Of a DNA stretch of 64,000 nt, positions 8,764-17,843 are shown in pieces (the first letter of the stretch is position 1; every line of letters starts with the position of its first letter). The stretch comes from Novosphingobium sp. (GTDB lineage: Bacteria; Pseudomonadota; Alphaproteobacteria; Sphingomonadales; Sphingomonadaceae), in the NCBI GenBank assembly GCA_016719755.1, contig JADJYM010000015.1, positions 558,001 to 622,000 on the forward strand. Direction: 5' to 3'. The notes under the pieces were generated by a model. It did not search any database, was not told where the DNA came from, and saw only the letters and a list, made by a program, of their open reading frames with translations. The position numbers and the translations under genes were made by a program.

Positions 8764-9285
8764 TTACGGCACGGGCAGCATGAAGCAAGCCGGGTTGTGG
8801 AAATCAGGCTTCTCGCCGCCATGACGTGCCGCCCAGTATGACAGGCGCCCGCCCTGTTCCTCGATCACCGCGCTCAATCCGGCGAACCGGGCACCTGCGA
8901 ATTCGCTTTCGGGCAGGAAGACAGTGAAGGTTGAGACTGAAAGGCCCCGGTCAACATCGATTCTGGGCGCGCTGACCGGCTCGTACTCGGCCATGCCGGT
9001 GCGATAGCCGCGAAAATCGTAGGCCGCCCACTGGCCGGAGGGTGCGAAGTTGAACTCGCGGTAGCAGCCGCCCTCCAGCGCGAGGAACAATTCGCAGCAG
9101 GTGGTCTGCCACAGCCCGTCCGCCCGCCCTTCAAGCCGCGCACCCGGCAGGACCAGTGCCTCGCACCCGTCGAGCCGGAACCGCAGCATCATCTCTCCGC
9201 CGCGCACCCGCCCCCACCGTACCGCCATTTTCCGGGCCTTCACCGGAGCAAAAGCGGGGTGCGGGATCAGTCTGTCCGTTTTCAA
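8764..9285 (-). CDS. DOMON-like domain protein
   Basis: A 173-residue beta-rich protein recognisable as the DOMON-like family found in sphingomonads ('[13 protein letters not shown]', '[20 protein letters not shown]'). These folds resemble carbohydrate- or haem-binding domains. It is the first gene of a minus-strand operon with NamZ and an MFS carrier, and is divergent from tyrS across a 47-base gap. A binding role for a sugar ligand would fit the operon but is not shown. Confidence 0.75.
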   Translation of the reverse strand: MKTDRLIPHPAFAPVKARKMAVRWGRVRGGEMMLRFRLDGCEALVLPGARLEGRADGLWQTTCCELFLALEGGCYREFNFAPSGQWAAYDFRGYRTGMAEYEPVSAPRIDVDRGLSVSTFTVFLPESEFAGARFAGLSAVIEEQGGRLSYWAARHGGEKPDFHNPACFMLPVP

Positions 9286-9332
9286 GTCTCGCTCCGCATG
9301 CTAGGCGCCCGCCCGAAACCGGGAAAGCACGC

Positions 9333-10562
9333 ATGACCTACACTTCTGCCCTGCTCCGCCTGCTCGACGAGCGTGGCTACCTTCATCAGCTGACCGACGC
9401 CGAGGGGCTCGATGCCCTCGCCGCGAAGCAGGTCGTGCCCGGCTATATCGGCTTCGATGCCACCGCGCCATCGCTGCACGTGGGCAGCCTGGTGCAGATC
9501 ATGCTGCTGCGGCGGCTCCAGCAGACCGGGCACAAGCCGGTTGTGGTGATGGGCGGCGGAACCACGCGGATCGGCGATCCCACGGGCCGCGATGAAAGCC
9601 GCAAGATGCTGAGCGACGAGGCGATCGAGGCCAACATCGCCTCGATCCGCACGATCTTCGAACGGTTCCTGACCTTCGGAGACGGGCCGACAGACGCCGT
9701 GATGGTCAACAACCATGACTGGCTGGGCAAGCTGGGCTATATCGAGCTGCTCCAGCAGGTTGGCACCCACTTCACGATCAACCGGATGCTCAGCTTCGAT
9801 TCGGTCAAGCTGCGGCTCGAACGCGAACAGCCGATGACCTTCCTCGAATTCAACTACATGATCCTGCAGGGCTACGATTTCCGGCACCTGGCGCGCGCGA
9901 TGGGCGTGCGGCTGCAGATGGGTGGATCGGACCAGTGGGGCAACATCGTCAACGGGATCGAGCTGACCCGGCGGATGGACGGCGAGGAAGTCTACGGCGT
10001 CACGACTCCGCTTCTAACCACGGCCGACGGCGCGAAGATGGGCAAGACCGCTGCCGGGGCGGTCTGGCTCAATGACGATGCCCTGCCCGCCTACGACTTC
10101 TGGCAATACTGGCGCAACGCCGACGACCGCGACGTGGGCAAGTTCCTGCGCCTGTTCACCGACCTGCCGCTGGACGAGATCGCCCGGCTCGAAAGCCTTG
10201 AAGGCAGCGAGATCAATGCCGCCAAGGTGGTGCTGGCCAACGAGGTAACGCGCCTGTGTCGCGGCGAGGAAGCCGCCCGCGCCGCCGAGGCGACCGCCGC
10301 AGCCACTTTCGCCGGAGGCGGGGTCGGCAAGGATTTGCCGGAGCTTGACCTGCCCGCCGCAGGCATCGGCCTGATCGAGGCTTTGGTCGGCATCGGCTTT
10401 GCCGCCAGCCGGGGCGAGGCGAAGCGCCTGATTGCGGGCGGCGGAGCGCGGGTCGACGGCGAGGGAATCGCCGATGAGGGCTTTCACATCCCTGGCGGCG
10501 TTGAGGTGCGAATCTCTGCCGGCAAGAAAAAGCACGGCGTCTTGCGGCCGATTCCTGCCTGA
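9333..10562 (+). CDS. tyrS: Tyrosyl-tRNA synthetase
   Basis: A 409-residue class I aminoacyl-tRNA synthetase. The HIGH-equivalent 'HVGS' begins at residue 49, and the KMSKS-equivalent 'KMGKT' follows in the second half. The tyrosine pocket 'GSDQWGNI' is present and a C-terminal S4 RNA-binding domain closes the protein ('[17 protein letters not shown]'). The start at 9333 matches the family N-terminus; the longer open frame upstream runs antisense to the DOMON-like gene. Confidence 0.97.
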   Translation: MTYTSALLRLLDERGYLHQLTDAEGLDALAAKQVVPGYIGFDATAPSLHVGSLVQIMLLRRLQQTGHKPVVVMGGGTTRIGDPTGRDESRKMLSDEAIEANIASIRTIFERFLTFGDGPTDAVMVNNHDWLGKLGYIELLQQVGTHFTINRMLSFDSVKLRLEREQPMTFLEFNYMILQGYDFRHLARAMGVRLQMGGSDQWGNIVNGIELTRRMDGEEVYGVTTPLLTTADGAKMGKTAAGAVWLNDDALPAYDFWQYWRNADDRDVGKFLRLFTDLPLDEIARLESLEGSEINAAKVVLANEVTRLCRGEEAARAAEATAAATFAGGGVGKDLPELDLPAAGIGLIEALVGIGFAASRGEAKRLIAGGGARVDGEGIADEGFHIPGGVEVRISAGKKKHGVLRPIPA

Positions 10563-10654
10563 TAACCTGCAATTTTTTTCCGGTTTACGGTTTGTTCGGC
10601 ATTCAGCCCCATTCTGACCGCCACCGTGATCAAGATTGGAGGCGAGGCCGAACC

Positions 10655-10993
10655 ATGGGTTCTGGGGCTCAACTGACCGTAACCGACCTGCGCCGCGCCG
10701 CGCGCCATCCTGTTGATCACAAGGTCATCGGGGAGCACCGGAGGCTGGGCGACGTCCACCTGCACATCGCCAATCTTTCGGCCCACGGCTTCATGGTCGA
10801 TGGCGCGGTTGACATGTCGCGGGGAGAGCGGGTGATTATCCGCCTGCCGGTTGTCGGCCGGATCGAGGCCCACCTGATCTGGGCCACGGAGGAGCGCGCC
10901 GGTTTCCAGTTCGAACGGATCATCCGGCTCGACAACTTCATGCAATTGATCGATACGCTGCAACTCAATCCGCGCCTGCGCCGTCAGCGTTAA
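10655..10993 (+). CDS. PilZ domain protein
   Basis: A 112-residue single-domain PilZ protein. The c-di-GMP-binding RxxxR motif is visible near the N-terminus ('RRAARH') and the second motif appears as 'NLSAHG'. The ATG at 10655 has a GGAGG ribosome-binding site 12 bases upstream. PilZ proteins transmit c-di-GMP signals to motility or exopolysaccharide machinery; the partner is unknown. The gap after tyrS has no obvious terminator apart from a T-run at 10574-10580. Confidence 0.85.
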   Translation: MGSGAQLTVTDLRRAARHPVDHKVIGEHRRLGDVHLHIANLSAHGFMVDGAVDMSRGERVIIRLPVVGRIEAHLIWATEERAGFQFERIIRLDNFMQLIDTLQLNPRLRRQR

Positions 10994-11062
10994 AGGCGCG
11001 GTTTCCGCCGGAAAAGCAGCCGTAACCTTGGCAAGCGTGCAACGCGCTGCCATGGCTGCTGA

Positions 11063-12346
11063 GTGAGCGTACCAACCCATCCCCTGCAATTCCGCGACTA
11101 TCGCCTGATCTGGCTGACGCGGTTTTTCTCGACCAGCGCAACCACCGCCATGGTCGTGGTGATCGGCGCCCAGGTCTACCAGACCGCGCGCGTCGACTAT
11201 GCGATGGACAAGGCGGAGGCGGCATTCCTGCTGGGCCTGCTTGGTCTGATCCAGTTCATTCCCTTCCTGCTGCTCACTCCCGTCGCCGGACTGCTGGCTG
11301 ACCGGATGGACCGGCGCCATGTCGCCGCTGCCGCAACCGCGGTCGATCTGGTCATTGGCCTGGTACTGGCTGCTGCCAATGCCTGGGACTTCCTGTCGCT
11401 CCCGCTGCTGTTTTCGATGGCTGCGCTGTACGGCGCGGCGCGGGTGTTCATCGGTCCCGCCGTCAGCGCGATCACGCCCAACGTGGTTCCCGCCGAACTG
11501 CTGCCCAAGGCAATCGCGATCAGTTCGATCGCGTGGCAGGCGGGTGCGGTGTTCGGCCCGGCGCTAGGCGGCTTCATGCTCGCTCACGATCCGGCCCTGC
11601 CCTATTGGTACTCGGCCACGATCCTGTTGCTGGCGATCGGCGCGGTGCTGGCGATCCGCCACCGCGCGCCGCCCGCCGCGGCCAAGGAACCGCCGCTCAA
11701 ACTTATGGCCGAAGGGGCGAAATTCGTCTGGCACGAACGCTTCCTGCTGGGCTGCGTCACGCTGGACCTGTTCGCCGTGCTGCTGGGCGGTGCGACCGCG
11801 ATGCTGCCGGCCTTCGCCTACGATGTCCTCCCCCGGGGCTCGCTCGGCCTGTCGCCCGAAGAGATGCTGGGCATCATGCGCGGTGCGCCCGCGCTCGGCG
11901 CCGCACTGGTAGCCCTCTATTTGGGCTTCAGGCCGATCGCCCACAACGTCGGTGCGAAGATGCTGTGGGCGGTCGCGGTCTATGGCCTGGCGACGCTGGT
12001 CTTTGGCCTGTCGACCGATTTCCTGCTGTCGCTTGCCTCCCTGTCGGTGCTGGGCGCGGCAGATGCAATCTCGGTGTTCGTGCGCAACACGCTGATCCAG
12101 CTCAACACGCCGGATGACAAGCGGGGCCGGGTTTCCTCGATCTCGGGCCTGGCCATTTCGGCTTCGAACGAGCTGGGCGAAATGCAGTCAGGCCTCGCCG
12201 CCGCCTTTCTGGGGCCGGTCGCGGCGGTTGCGCTTGGCGGTGCGGGAGCTATCGTGATTACAGCGATCTGGACCGTCCTGTTCCCCGAGCTCAAACGCGC
12301 GAAGACCTTCGCTCCGCAATATCGCAACAAGGAAGAAGTCTCATGA
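11063..12346 (+). CDS. MFS transporter, EntS-like
   Basis: A 427-residue MFS protein with the '[14 protein letters not shown]' N-terminal motif of the enterobactin exporter-like (MFS_3) group and about twelve hydrophobic segments. It starts at a GTG and ends inside the cysK start (ATGA overlap), so the two are translationally coupled. The substrate is unknown. Coupling to cysteine synthase could hint at export of a sulfur metabolite, but that is speculation. Confidence 0.85.
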   Translation: MSVPTHPLQFRDYRLIWLTRFFSTSATTAMVVVIGAQVYQTARVDYAMDKAEAAFLLGLLGLIQFIPFLLLTPVAGLLADRMDRRHVAAAATAVDLVIGLVLAAANAWDFLSLPLLFSMAALYGAARVFIGPAVSAITPNVVPAELLPKAIAISSIAWQAGAVFGPALGGFMLAHDPALPYWYSATILLLAIGAVLAIRHRAPPAAAKEPPLKLMAEGAKFVWHERFLLGCVTLDLFAVLLGGATAMLPAFAYDVLPRGSLGLSPEEMLGIMRGAPALGAALVALYLGFRPIAHNVGAKMLWAVAVYGLATLVFGLSTDFLLSLASLSVLGAADAISVFVRNTLIQLNTPDDKRGRVSSISGLAISASNELGEMQSGLAAAFLGPVAAVALGGAGAIVITAIWTVLFPELKRAKTFAPQYRNKEEVS

Positions 12347-13260
12347 AGGCAGACAGCATCCTCGCCACCATCGGCAACACCCCGCACATCCGCCTTGCCC
12401 GCCTGTTTCCCGATCACGAGGTCTGGGTGAAGGCCGAGCGCGGCAACCCCGGCGGCTCGATCAAGGACCGCATCGGTCTTGCCATGATCGAGGCGGCGGA
12501 AGCCGACGGCAGCCTCAAGCCCGGCGGCACGATCGTCGAGCCGACCAGCGGCAACACCGGCATCGGCCTGGCCATGGTCGCGGCGGTCAAGGGCTACAAG
12601 CTGGTGCTGGTCATGCCTGAATCGATGTCGATCGAGCGCCGCCGCCTGATGCTGGCCTATGGCGCAAGCTTCGACCTGACCCCGCGCGAGAAAGGCATGA
12701 AGGGCGCGATCGAGCGTGCGCACGAACTGGTCGCCAGCACTCCGGGGGCCTGGATGCCCCAGCAGTTCGAGAACCCGGCCAACATCGACGTTCACGTCCG
12801 CACCACCGCCCAGGAAATCCTGGCCGATTTCGCGGACAGCCCGATCGACGTGCTGATCACGGGCGTGGGCACCGGCGGCCACCTGACGGGCTGCGCCGAG
12901 GCCCTCAAGGTCAAGTGGCCGGCGATGAAGGCCTTCGCGGTCGAGCCGACGCTTTCGCCGGTCATTTCAGGCGGACAGCCTGCTCCCCACCCGATTCAGG
13001 GAATCGGGGCCGGTTTCATCCCGGCAAACCTTCACACCCAGGCAATTGACGGCGCGATCCAGGTCGATCCGGCTGATGCCAAGGAAATGGCGCGCCTTTC
13101 GGCAACGAAGGAAGGGATGCTGGTGGGCATCAGCTCGGGCGCAACTCTGGCCGCCATCGCCCAGAAACTGAAAGATCTGCCCGCCGGCAGCCGCGTGCTC
13201 GGCTTCAATTACGATACCGGCGAACGTTACCTTTCGGTGCCGGACTTCCTGCCCGAATGA
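12343..13260 (+). CDS. cysK: Cysteine synthase A
   Basis: A 305-residue PLP enzyme making L-cysteine from O-acetylserine and sulfide. The PLP-binding lysine is K41 in 'NPGGSIKDR', the substrate loop is 'TSGNTG', and the phosphate-binding loop is '[10 protein letters not shown]'. Length matches CysK. It overlaps both neighbours by ATGA junctions (MFS upstream, dienelactone hydrolase downstream), forming a tight three-gene operon. Confidence 0.95.
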   Translation: MKADSILATIGNTPHIRLARLFPDHEVWVKAERGNPGGSIKDRIGLAMIEAAEADGSLKPGGTIVEPTSGNTGIGLAMVAAVKGYKLVLVMPESMSIERRRLMLAYGASFDLTPREKGMKGAIERAHELVASTPGAWMPQQFENPANIDVHVRTTAQEILADFADSPIDVLITGVGTGGHLTGCAEALKVKWPAMKAFAVEPTLSPVISGGQPAPHPIQGIGAGFIPANLHTQAIDGAIQVDPADAKEMARLSATKEGMLVGISSGATLAAIAQKLKDLPAGSRVLGFNYDTGERYLSVPDFLPE

Positions 13261-13961
13261 GCACGCTGGAGCGGGTCGACTATTCCGATCGTGGCACCGC
13301 GCTGACCGGGTGGCTGGCCCGCCCGGCGGGCGCCCCCCGCGCGGCGGTGCTGGTGTTTCCGACCATCGCCAACGTCCTGCCCGCAATCGAGCGCCGCGCG
13401 GGCCTGCTGGCGGAGCGCGGTTATCTCGCCATGATCGCCGACTTTTACGGCCAGCCGGTGGCAAGTTTCGAGGCATCCCGCCCGCTGGCCGAAGCGCTGC
13501 GCGGCGATGTCGATCACTACCGCGCACGGTTGCTGGCCGGGCTGGAAGCGCTGCGCGGCCATCCCTCCGCGGCGGGCCTGCCATTGGCCGCTATCGGCTA
13601 CTGCATGGGCGGACAAGCCGTGCTGGAACTGGCGCGCGAGGGCGCGCCGCTGGCCGCCGTGGTCAGCTATCATGGCCTGCTAAACACCGACCGGCTGGCA
13701 GGGCGCCGGTTCGGCGGACGAATCCTGGTGTGCCACGGCGATGCTGATCCGATGGCCCCGCGCGATCAGGTCCTCGCCTTCTGGGAGGAAATGGACGCCG
13801 TGGGCAACCAGTGGCACTTTCACTCCTACAGCGGCGTGAAGCACGGCTTTACCGACCCGGCGAGCGATGCGCGGGGAATCGCCGCCGTGGCTTATGACAC
13901 AAGCGCGGATCGGCAGAGCTGGGCGGCAACCATGGCGCTGTTTGACGAGCTATTCGTTTAG
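13257..13961 (+). CDS. Dienelactone hydrolase family protein
   Basis: A 234-residue alpha/beta hydrolase of the dienelactone hydrolase family. The nucleophile is a cysteine (C116) in 'GYCMGGQ', the acid is likely the Asp in 'HGDADPMAP', and the histidine is in 'VKHGF'. No chlorocatechol genes are nearby, so a general carboxymethylenebutenolidase-like or esterase role is more likely than aromatic degradation. It is translationally coupled to cysK. Confidence 0.88.
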   Translation: MSTLERVDYSDRGTALTGWLARPAGAPRAAVLVFPTIANVLPAIERRAGLLAERGYLAMIADFYGQPVASFEASRPLAEALRGDVDHYRARLLAGLEALRGHPSAAGLPLAAIGYCMGGQAVLELAREGAPLAAVVSYHGLLNTDRLAGRRFGGRILVCHGDADPMAPRDQVLAFWEEMDAVGNQWHFHSYSGVKHGFTDPASDARGIAAVAYDTSADRQSWAATMALFDELFV

Positions 13962-13976
13962 GACGCAAACCTAAGC

Positions 13977-14017
13977 CTTCCGTTCGTGTCGAGCGGGGCG
14001 CTCGACACGAACGGAAG
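13977..14017. repeat. Perfect 18-bp inverted repeat with 5-base loop
   Basis: CTTCCGTTCGTGTCGAGC at 13977-13994 pairs perfectly with 14000-14017 around the loop GGGGC. It lies between the convergent dienelactone hydrolase and acyl-CoA dehydrogenase genes. I recall TTCGTGTCGAGC-type palindromes as common interspersed elements of sphingomonad genomes, so this is probably a REP-like element that may also act as a bidirectional terminator. No T-run follows on either strand. Confidence 0.8.
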
Positions 14018-14054
14018 ATGTGGACGCCCTGTTACGCCCGGGACAGCGCCGGAT

Positions 14055-15857
14055 TCACGCGGTGGCGAAAGCTTCCACCGGCAGGGCCATCACCGCCTCG
14101 CTGCCCGCCTCGATCTTGCGGCGCAGCGCTCCGGCATCGGGGGTGAAGCGCTCGCCATAATAACGGGCCGTGGTCAGCTTGGTCTCGTAAAACGCCTTGT
14201 CGTCGCTGCCCGCCGCCAGCGCTGCCGAAGCCACACTGCCCATCTTGAGCCACATCAGACCCAGCGCGACGATGCCCATCAGGTGCATGTAGTGGTGTGC
14301 GCCAGCGCCGACGTTGTTGGGATTGGCCATGCCGTTGGCCATGAACCACATCGTCGCCGCCTTCAGCTCGCCATTGGCCTTCTCCAGCCGCTCGGCCAAA
14401 CCGGCCAGCGCCGGGTCGGCCTTGCCATCGGTGCAGGCCTTGTCGACCTCGGCGAAGAAGGCCTGGACCGCGCGCCCGCCGTTCAGCGCCAGCTTGCGGC
14501 CAACCAGGTCCATCGCCTGGACGCCATTGGCCCCTTCGTAGATCTGGGCGATGCGCGCGTCGCGGACGAACTGGCTCATCCCCCATTCCTCGATATAGCC
14601 GTGCCCGCCGAACACCTGCTGCATGTTGACGCAGGTGTCGAAACCCTTGTCGGTGCCATAGCCCTTGAGCACCGGGGTGAGCAGGCTGATCATGTCGTCG
14701 GCAAGCTGGCGTTCTTCCTCGGTGGGAGCCTTGTGGCTCAGATCCACCAGCAACCCGCCCCACAGGTAAAATGCGCGCATTGCCTCGCTAAAGGCCTTTG
14801 CATCCATCAGCATGCGCCGCACATCCGGGTGGACGAACAGCATATCGGCCTTTTCGGCCGGCTCCTGCGCTCCGGTCAGGGCGCGGCCCTGACGGCGCTC
14901 CTGCGCATATTTGACCGCGTTCTGATAGGCAACCTCGGCCTGGGCGAGGCCCTGGATGCCAACGCCCAGGCGTGCCGCGTTCATCATGATGAACATGGCG
15001 GCCAGGCCCTTGTTCTCCTCGCCGACCATCCAGCCCTTCGCGCCGTCGTAGTTCATCACGCAGGTGGCATTGCCGTGGATGCCCATTTTGTGTTCCAGCG
15101 CCCCGCAGGACACCGCGTTGCGCTCTCCCAGCGAGCCATCGTCGTTCACCAGCACCTTGGGGACGATGAACAGAGAGATGCCCTTGCTGCTTTCCGGCGC
15201 GTCAGGCGTCTTGGCGAGGACCAGGTGGATGATATTCTCGGTCAGGTCGTGCTCGCCCGCCGAAATGAAGATCTTGGTGCCGGTGATGCTGTAGGTCCCA
15301 TCCGCCTGCGGCACGGCGCGGGTGCGGATCAGGCCAAGGTCCGTTCCGCAATGCGGCTCGGTCAGGTTCATCGTGCCCAGCCACTCATTCGTGACCATCT
15401 TCGGCAGGTACTTCTGCTGCAGTTCCGGCGAGGCCTTGGCGAGAATTGCCGAAACCGCCCCGTTGGTCAGGCCCGGATACATCCCGAAGGCGTGGTTGGC
15501 CGTGGCGACGAATTCCTCCACCACGAAGCCCAGCACGTGCGGCAAGCCCTGCCCGCCGAACTCGACCGGCGAGGACAGCGTACCCCAGCCGGATTCGCGG
15601 TAGAGCGCAAAGGCCTCCTTGAAACCGTCCGGCGTGGTGACCGAGCCGTCGGCGTTACGAACGCACCCCTGCTTGTCGCCCACGGGGTTCAACGGGGCGA
15701 GCACTTCGGCGGCAAACTTGCCGCATTCCTCGACCACGGTATCGACCATGTCGGCGCTGGCGTTCTCGAAAGTCGGCAGCGCGGCGTAGGATTCGATTTT
15801 CAGCACTTCGTTGAGCACGAAGCGGGTGTCGCGGGTCGGCGCCTTGTAGACGGGCAT
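14055..15857 (-). CDS. Acyl-CoA dehydrogenase, long DmdC-like form with C-terminal domain
   Basis: A 600-residue flavoprotein dehydrogenase. The N-terminal, middle ('MNLTEPHCGTDLG', 'ITGTKIFISAGEHD') and C-terminal helical domains of acyl-CoA dehydrogenase are followed by the extra C-terminal domain of the DmdC-like group. It would oxidise an acyl-CoA to the enoyl-CoA and pass electrons to ETF. The MerR regulator lies 24 bases upstream in the same direction, with a LiuR-like site in front, which fits branched-chain or fatty acyl-CoA catabolism. Confidence 0.9.
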   Translation of the reverse strand: MPVYKAPTRDTRFVLNEVLKIESYAALPTFENASADMVDTVVEECGKFAAEVLAPLNPVGDKQGCVRNADGSVTTPDGFKEAFALYRESGWGTLSSPVEFGGQGLPHVLGFVVEEFVATANHAFGMYPGLTNGAVSAILAKASPELQQKYLPKMVTNEWLGTMNLTEPHCGTDLGLIRTRAVPQADGTYSITGTKIFISAGEHDLTENIIHLVLAKTPDAPESSKGISLFIVPKVLVNDDGSLGERNAVSCGALEHKMGIHGNATCVMNYDGAKGWMVGEENKGLAAMFIMMNAARLGVGIQGLAQAEVAYQNAVKYAQERRQGRALTGAQEPAEKADMLFVHPDVRRMLMDAKAFSEAMRAFYLWGGLLVDLSHKAPTEEERQLADDMISLLTPVLKGYGTDKGFDTCVNMQQVFGGHGYIEEWGMSQFVRDARIAQIYEGANGVQAMDLVGRKLALNGGRAVQAFFAEVDKACTDGKADPALAGLAERLEKANGELKAATMWFMANGMANPNNVGAGAHHYMHLMGIVALGLMWLKMGSVASAALAAGSDDKAFYETKLTTARYYGERFTPDAGALRRKIEAGSEAVMALPVEAFATA

Positions 15858-15881
15858 GAACTTTTCCTCAGGTTCTGGCGA

Positions 15882-16331
15882 TCAGGCGCGCGGCGCGGCC
15901 GGATCAAGGTTCTCGATCATCTTGATGAAGCCGGTCAGTTCGGCGATCGCGGCATCGATATCGTCGCGCTGCGCGGTCAGCCGGGCCACTTTTTCGCGGC
16001 AGCGCGCGATGGTCACGCGGCGCTGCTGGGCGCGGCCATCGCCCAGATCGTAGAGATCGATCATCTCCTTGATCTCTGTCAGGCTGAAGCCGACGTTCTT
16101 GGCGCGCATGATCCAGGCCAGCCGGGCCCGGTCGCGCTTGGAATAAACGCGGGAAAGCCCGACCCGGGTTGGCGAGATCAGCCCTTCATCCTCGTAGAAG
16201 CGCAGCGCGCGCGCGGTCACCGCGAACTCGGCGGTAAGGTCGGATATGGTGAAGGTTTCGCGCTGGAGCGCGTCCGGGCGGTCGAGGTGCGCACCCTCGT
16301 GCGCGGCAGGATTGGCGGTGAGCAGTTCCAT
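15882..16331 (-). CDS. MerR-family regulator, LiuR-like
   Basis: A 149-residue regulator with an N-terminal MerR winged helix ('TARALRFYEDEGLISPTR', 'YSKRDRARL') and a coiled-coil dimerisation helix. It lacks the cysteines of metal-sensing MerR proteins, as expected for LiuR-type sensors of acyl-CoA metabolites. It precedes an acyl-CoA dehydrogenase, and a site matching 14 of 16 positions of the LiuR motif as I recall it lies 20 bases upstream. About 25 extra residues precede the HTH, so the true start may be internal. Confidence 0.85.
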   Translation of the reverse strand: MELLTANPAAHEGAHLDRPDALQRETFTISDLTAEFAVTARALRFYEDEGLISPTRVGLSRVYSKRDRARLAWIMRAKNVGFSLTEIKEMIDLYDLGDGRAQQRRVTIARCREKVARLTAQRDDIDAAIAELTGFIKMIENLDPAAPRA

Positions 16332-16351
16332 GCCTCGCCGTATATCTTCCC

Positions 16352-16367
16352 TTTACGTAAGCGTCAA
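16352..16367. promoter_or_regulatory. Candidate LiuR operator
   Basis: TTTACGTAAGCGTCAA matches 14 of 16 positions of TTTACGTAAACGTAAA, the motif I recall for proteobacterial LiuR. It sits 20 bases upstream of the merR start and overlaps the last codons of hisI. The position fits autoregulation of the merR / acyl-CoA dehydrogenase operon. Confidence 0.55.
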
Positions 16368-16744
16368 ATGTCGGTCCGCATGAGCGAGTCGCCTTCGAGT
16401 CGCCGGTAGAAACAACTTGGCGCTCCGGTATGGCAGGCCGGACCTGCCGGGGAGACGCGCAGGACAAGCGCGTCCTGATCGCAATCGACCAGGATCTCCT
16501 CGACCTTGAGCACGTGGCCGGACGATTCGCCCTTCATCCACAGCCGTCCGCGCGAACGCGAATGGAAGTGGGCCAGCCCGGTCTCGCGAGTCCTGTCCAG
16601 CGCTTCGGCATCCATATGCGCCAGCATCAGCACGGTGCCGCTTTGCGCATCGACGGCAACTGCGGTCAGCAGGCCGCTGGAATCGAACTTGGGCTGGAAC
16701 AGGCTTCCCTGTTCGCGGTCGGAGGCGGGATCGGTCGGCGTCAT
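16364..16744 (-). CDS. hisI: Phosphoribosyl-AMP cyclohydrolase
   Basis: A 126-residue enzyme of histidine biosynthesis that opens the purine ring of phosphoribosyl-AMP. Family motifs are clear: 'SRGRLWMKGESSGH', the Mg-binding 'DCDQDAL', and the zinc cysteines in 'PACHTGAPSCFYR'. There is no fused HisE domain. The ATG at 16744 is preferred over one nine codons upstream because it matches the family start. Confidence 0.93.
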   Translation of the reverse strand: MTPTDPASDREQGSLFQPKFDSSGLLTAVAVDAQSGTVLMLAHMDAEALDRTRETGLAHFHSRSRGRLWMKGESSGHVLKVEEILVDCDQDALVLRVSPAGPACHTGAPSCFYRRLEGDSLMRTDI

Positions 16745-16889
16745 GGCGCGTGCTTGTTGCAGGATAACCACATGTGTCGAGCAAAATCTGGCCCGATCCG
16801 CCTTCGCCCTTCCAATTGAACGTGCTTTCGCGGAAATGCGGTCGCGCGGTCACACCGCCTGCCAGACCAGCAGCGTAAAAGCGCAATGG

Positions 16890-17035
16890 CCAGGTTCAGG
16901 GAACGATCAAAGCCCGCAAAGGGCAACCGCATGAGGGTTCGGGCGCGGCAACCTAAGGGGGGTTGCCATCTGCGAAAGCAGCGCCCCGCAAGTTTCGTCA
17001 CGCGAACGCCCGGACCATTTGGTCCGGGCGTTTCC
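16890..17035 (+). ncRNA. Candidate structured small RNA
   Basis: This intergenic stretch between hisI and comF folds well on the plus strand. GGGCG and CGCCC close a junction holding two hairpins: GGCAACC/GGTTGCC with a G-rich loop, and CTGC-GAAA-GCAG with a GNRA tetraloop. A strong 12-bp hairpin follows at 17005-17032. No protein-coding frame is convincing. I do not recognise an Rfam family; it is not SRP RNA, since the conserved GGAAG/AGCAGC loop is absent. The 5' end is a guess. Confidence 0.35.
17005..17032. terminator. 12-bp GC-rich hairpin terminator
   Basis: AACGCCCGGACC pairs with GGTCCGGGCGTT around ATTT. On the plus strand it is followed by TTCCGTTTG, a weak T-rich tail, so it may end the candidate small RNA. 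It also lies just after the comF stop, so it may terminate comF on the minus strand, where no T tail is present. Confidence 0.6.
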
Positions 17036-17043
17036 GTTTGTCC

Positions 17044-17787
17044 TCAGACCAGATCGAGCGCTTCGTCGAGAACCCGGGCAAAGCAGGCAATCACCACCTT
17101 CTCCGCCCCGGCGCGCTTCAGCATGGAAACGCAGGCCTGGCTGGTTGCTCCGCTGGTCAGCACGTCATCAACCAGCACCAGCTTTGCACCCCTGATCCTG
17201 TCCGCGCGAGTCGGATTGACAGCGATGGCGCCGCTGAGGGCACGGGCACGAGCAGCTTTGCCCAAGCCCCCAAGCGAAGGCGTCTGCTTGCGCCGGACCA
17301 GTCCGTCAACCAGCAGGTCCGCCCCCCGCAGCCGGGCCAGTTCCCCCGCCAGCAGCGCCGCCTGGTTGAAGCCGCGCCGCCACAGCCGCCAGCGATGCAG
17401 CGGCACCGGCACCATGGTCCAGCCCGATCCAACCTCGGGGGGCAGCCGTGCAGCGATCAGCCGGGCCAGCATCGGCGCCATGGCGATGCGGCGGCCGTGC
17501 TTGAAGGCCAGCACCAGCTTGCGCGAAGCCTCGTTATAAAGCGTCCCGGCCGCCACCCCATCATGCCGCGGCGGATCGGCAAGACAGGGGGCGCACAGGG
17601 ATTCCTGCCCGATGTCATCCGGAAATGGCCGTTGGCAGGCTGCGCAGCACGGCTCTCCGGGGATCGCGAGCTCACCCCAGCAGGCGGTGCAAAGCCCCGT
17701 CTGGGCCGCGATCGCCGCGCCGCACAGCGGGCAGCGCGGCGGATAAACAAGGTCGGCTATGGGCGCGAGGAGCGGGTGAACCTGCAT
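17044..17787 (-). CDS. comF: ComF-family phosphoribosyltransferase-like protein
   Basis: A 247-residue ComF protein. The N-terminus is a double zinc ribbon with CxxC pairs ('RCPLCGAAI', 'CTACW', 'CAAC', 'CAPC'), and the C-terminus is a type I phosphoribosyltransferase fold with the PRPP loop 'LVLVDDVLTSGAT'. ComF proteins take part in DNA uptake or related nucleotide salvage. The gene is divergent from a methyltransferase, an arrangement I associate with alphaproteobacteria. Confidence 0.9.
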   Translation of the reverse strand: MQVHPLLAPIADLVYPPRCPLCGAAIAAQTGLCTACWGELAIPGEPCCAACQRPFPDDIGQESLCAPCLADPPRHDGVAAGTLYNEASRKLVLAFKHGRRIAMAPMLARLIAARLPPEVGSGWTMVPVPLHRWRLWRRGFNQAALLAGELARLRGADLLVDGLVRRKQTPSLGGLGKAARARALSGAIAVNPTRADRIRGAKLVLVDDVLTSGATSQACVSMLKRAGAEKVVIACFARVLDEALDLV

Positions 17788-17843
17788 CGTGTGCCCGGTA
17801 TCGCTTGCGCCGCGCCGCCGCGCAAGGCAGGTGCGCGGACGTC

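Noticed and set aside
9156-9332. A 59-codon N-terminal extension of tyrS
   Set aside because: It is antisense to the DOMON-like gene start and absent from the TyrS family; the ATG at 9333 gives the normal N-terminus.
13986-16409. An 807-codon plus-strand open frame opposite the acyl-CoA dehydrogenase and merR genes
   Set aside because: It is a high-G+C shadow. The minus-strand genes show full family motifs, while this frame has His/Arg/Gly-rich composition without domains.
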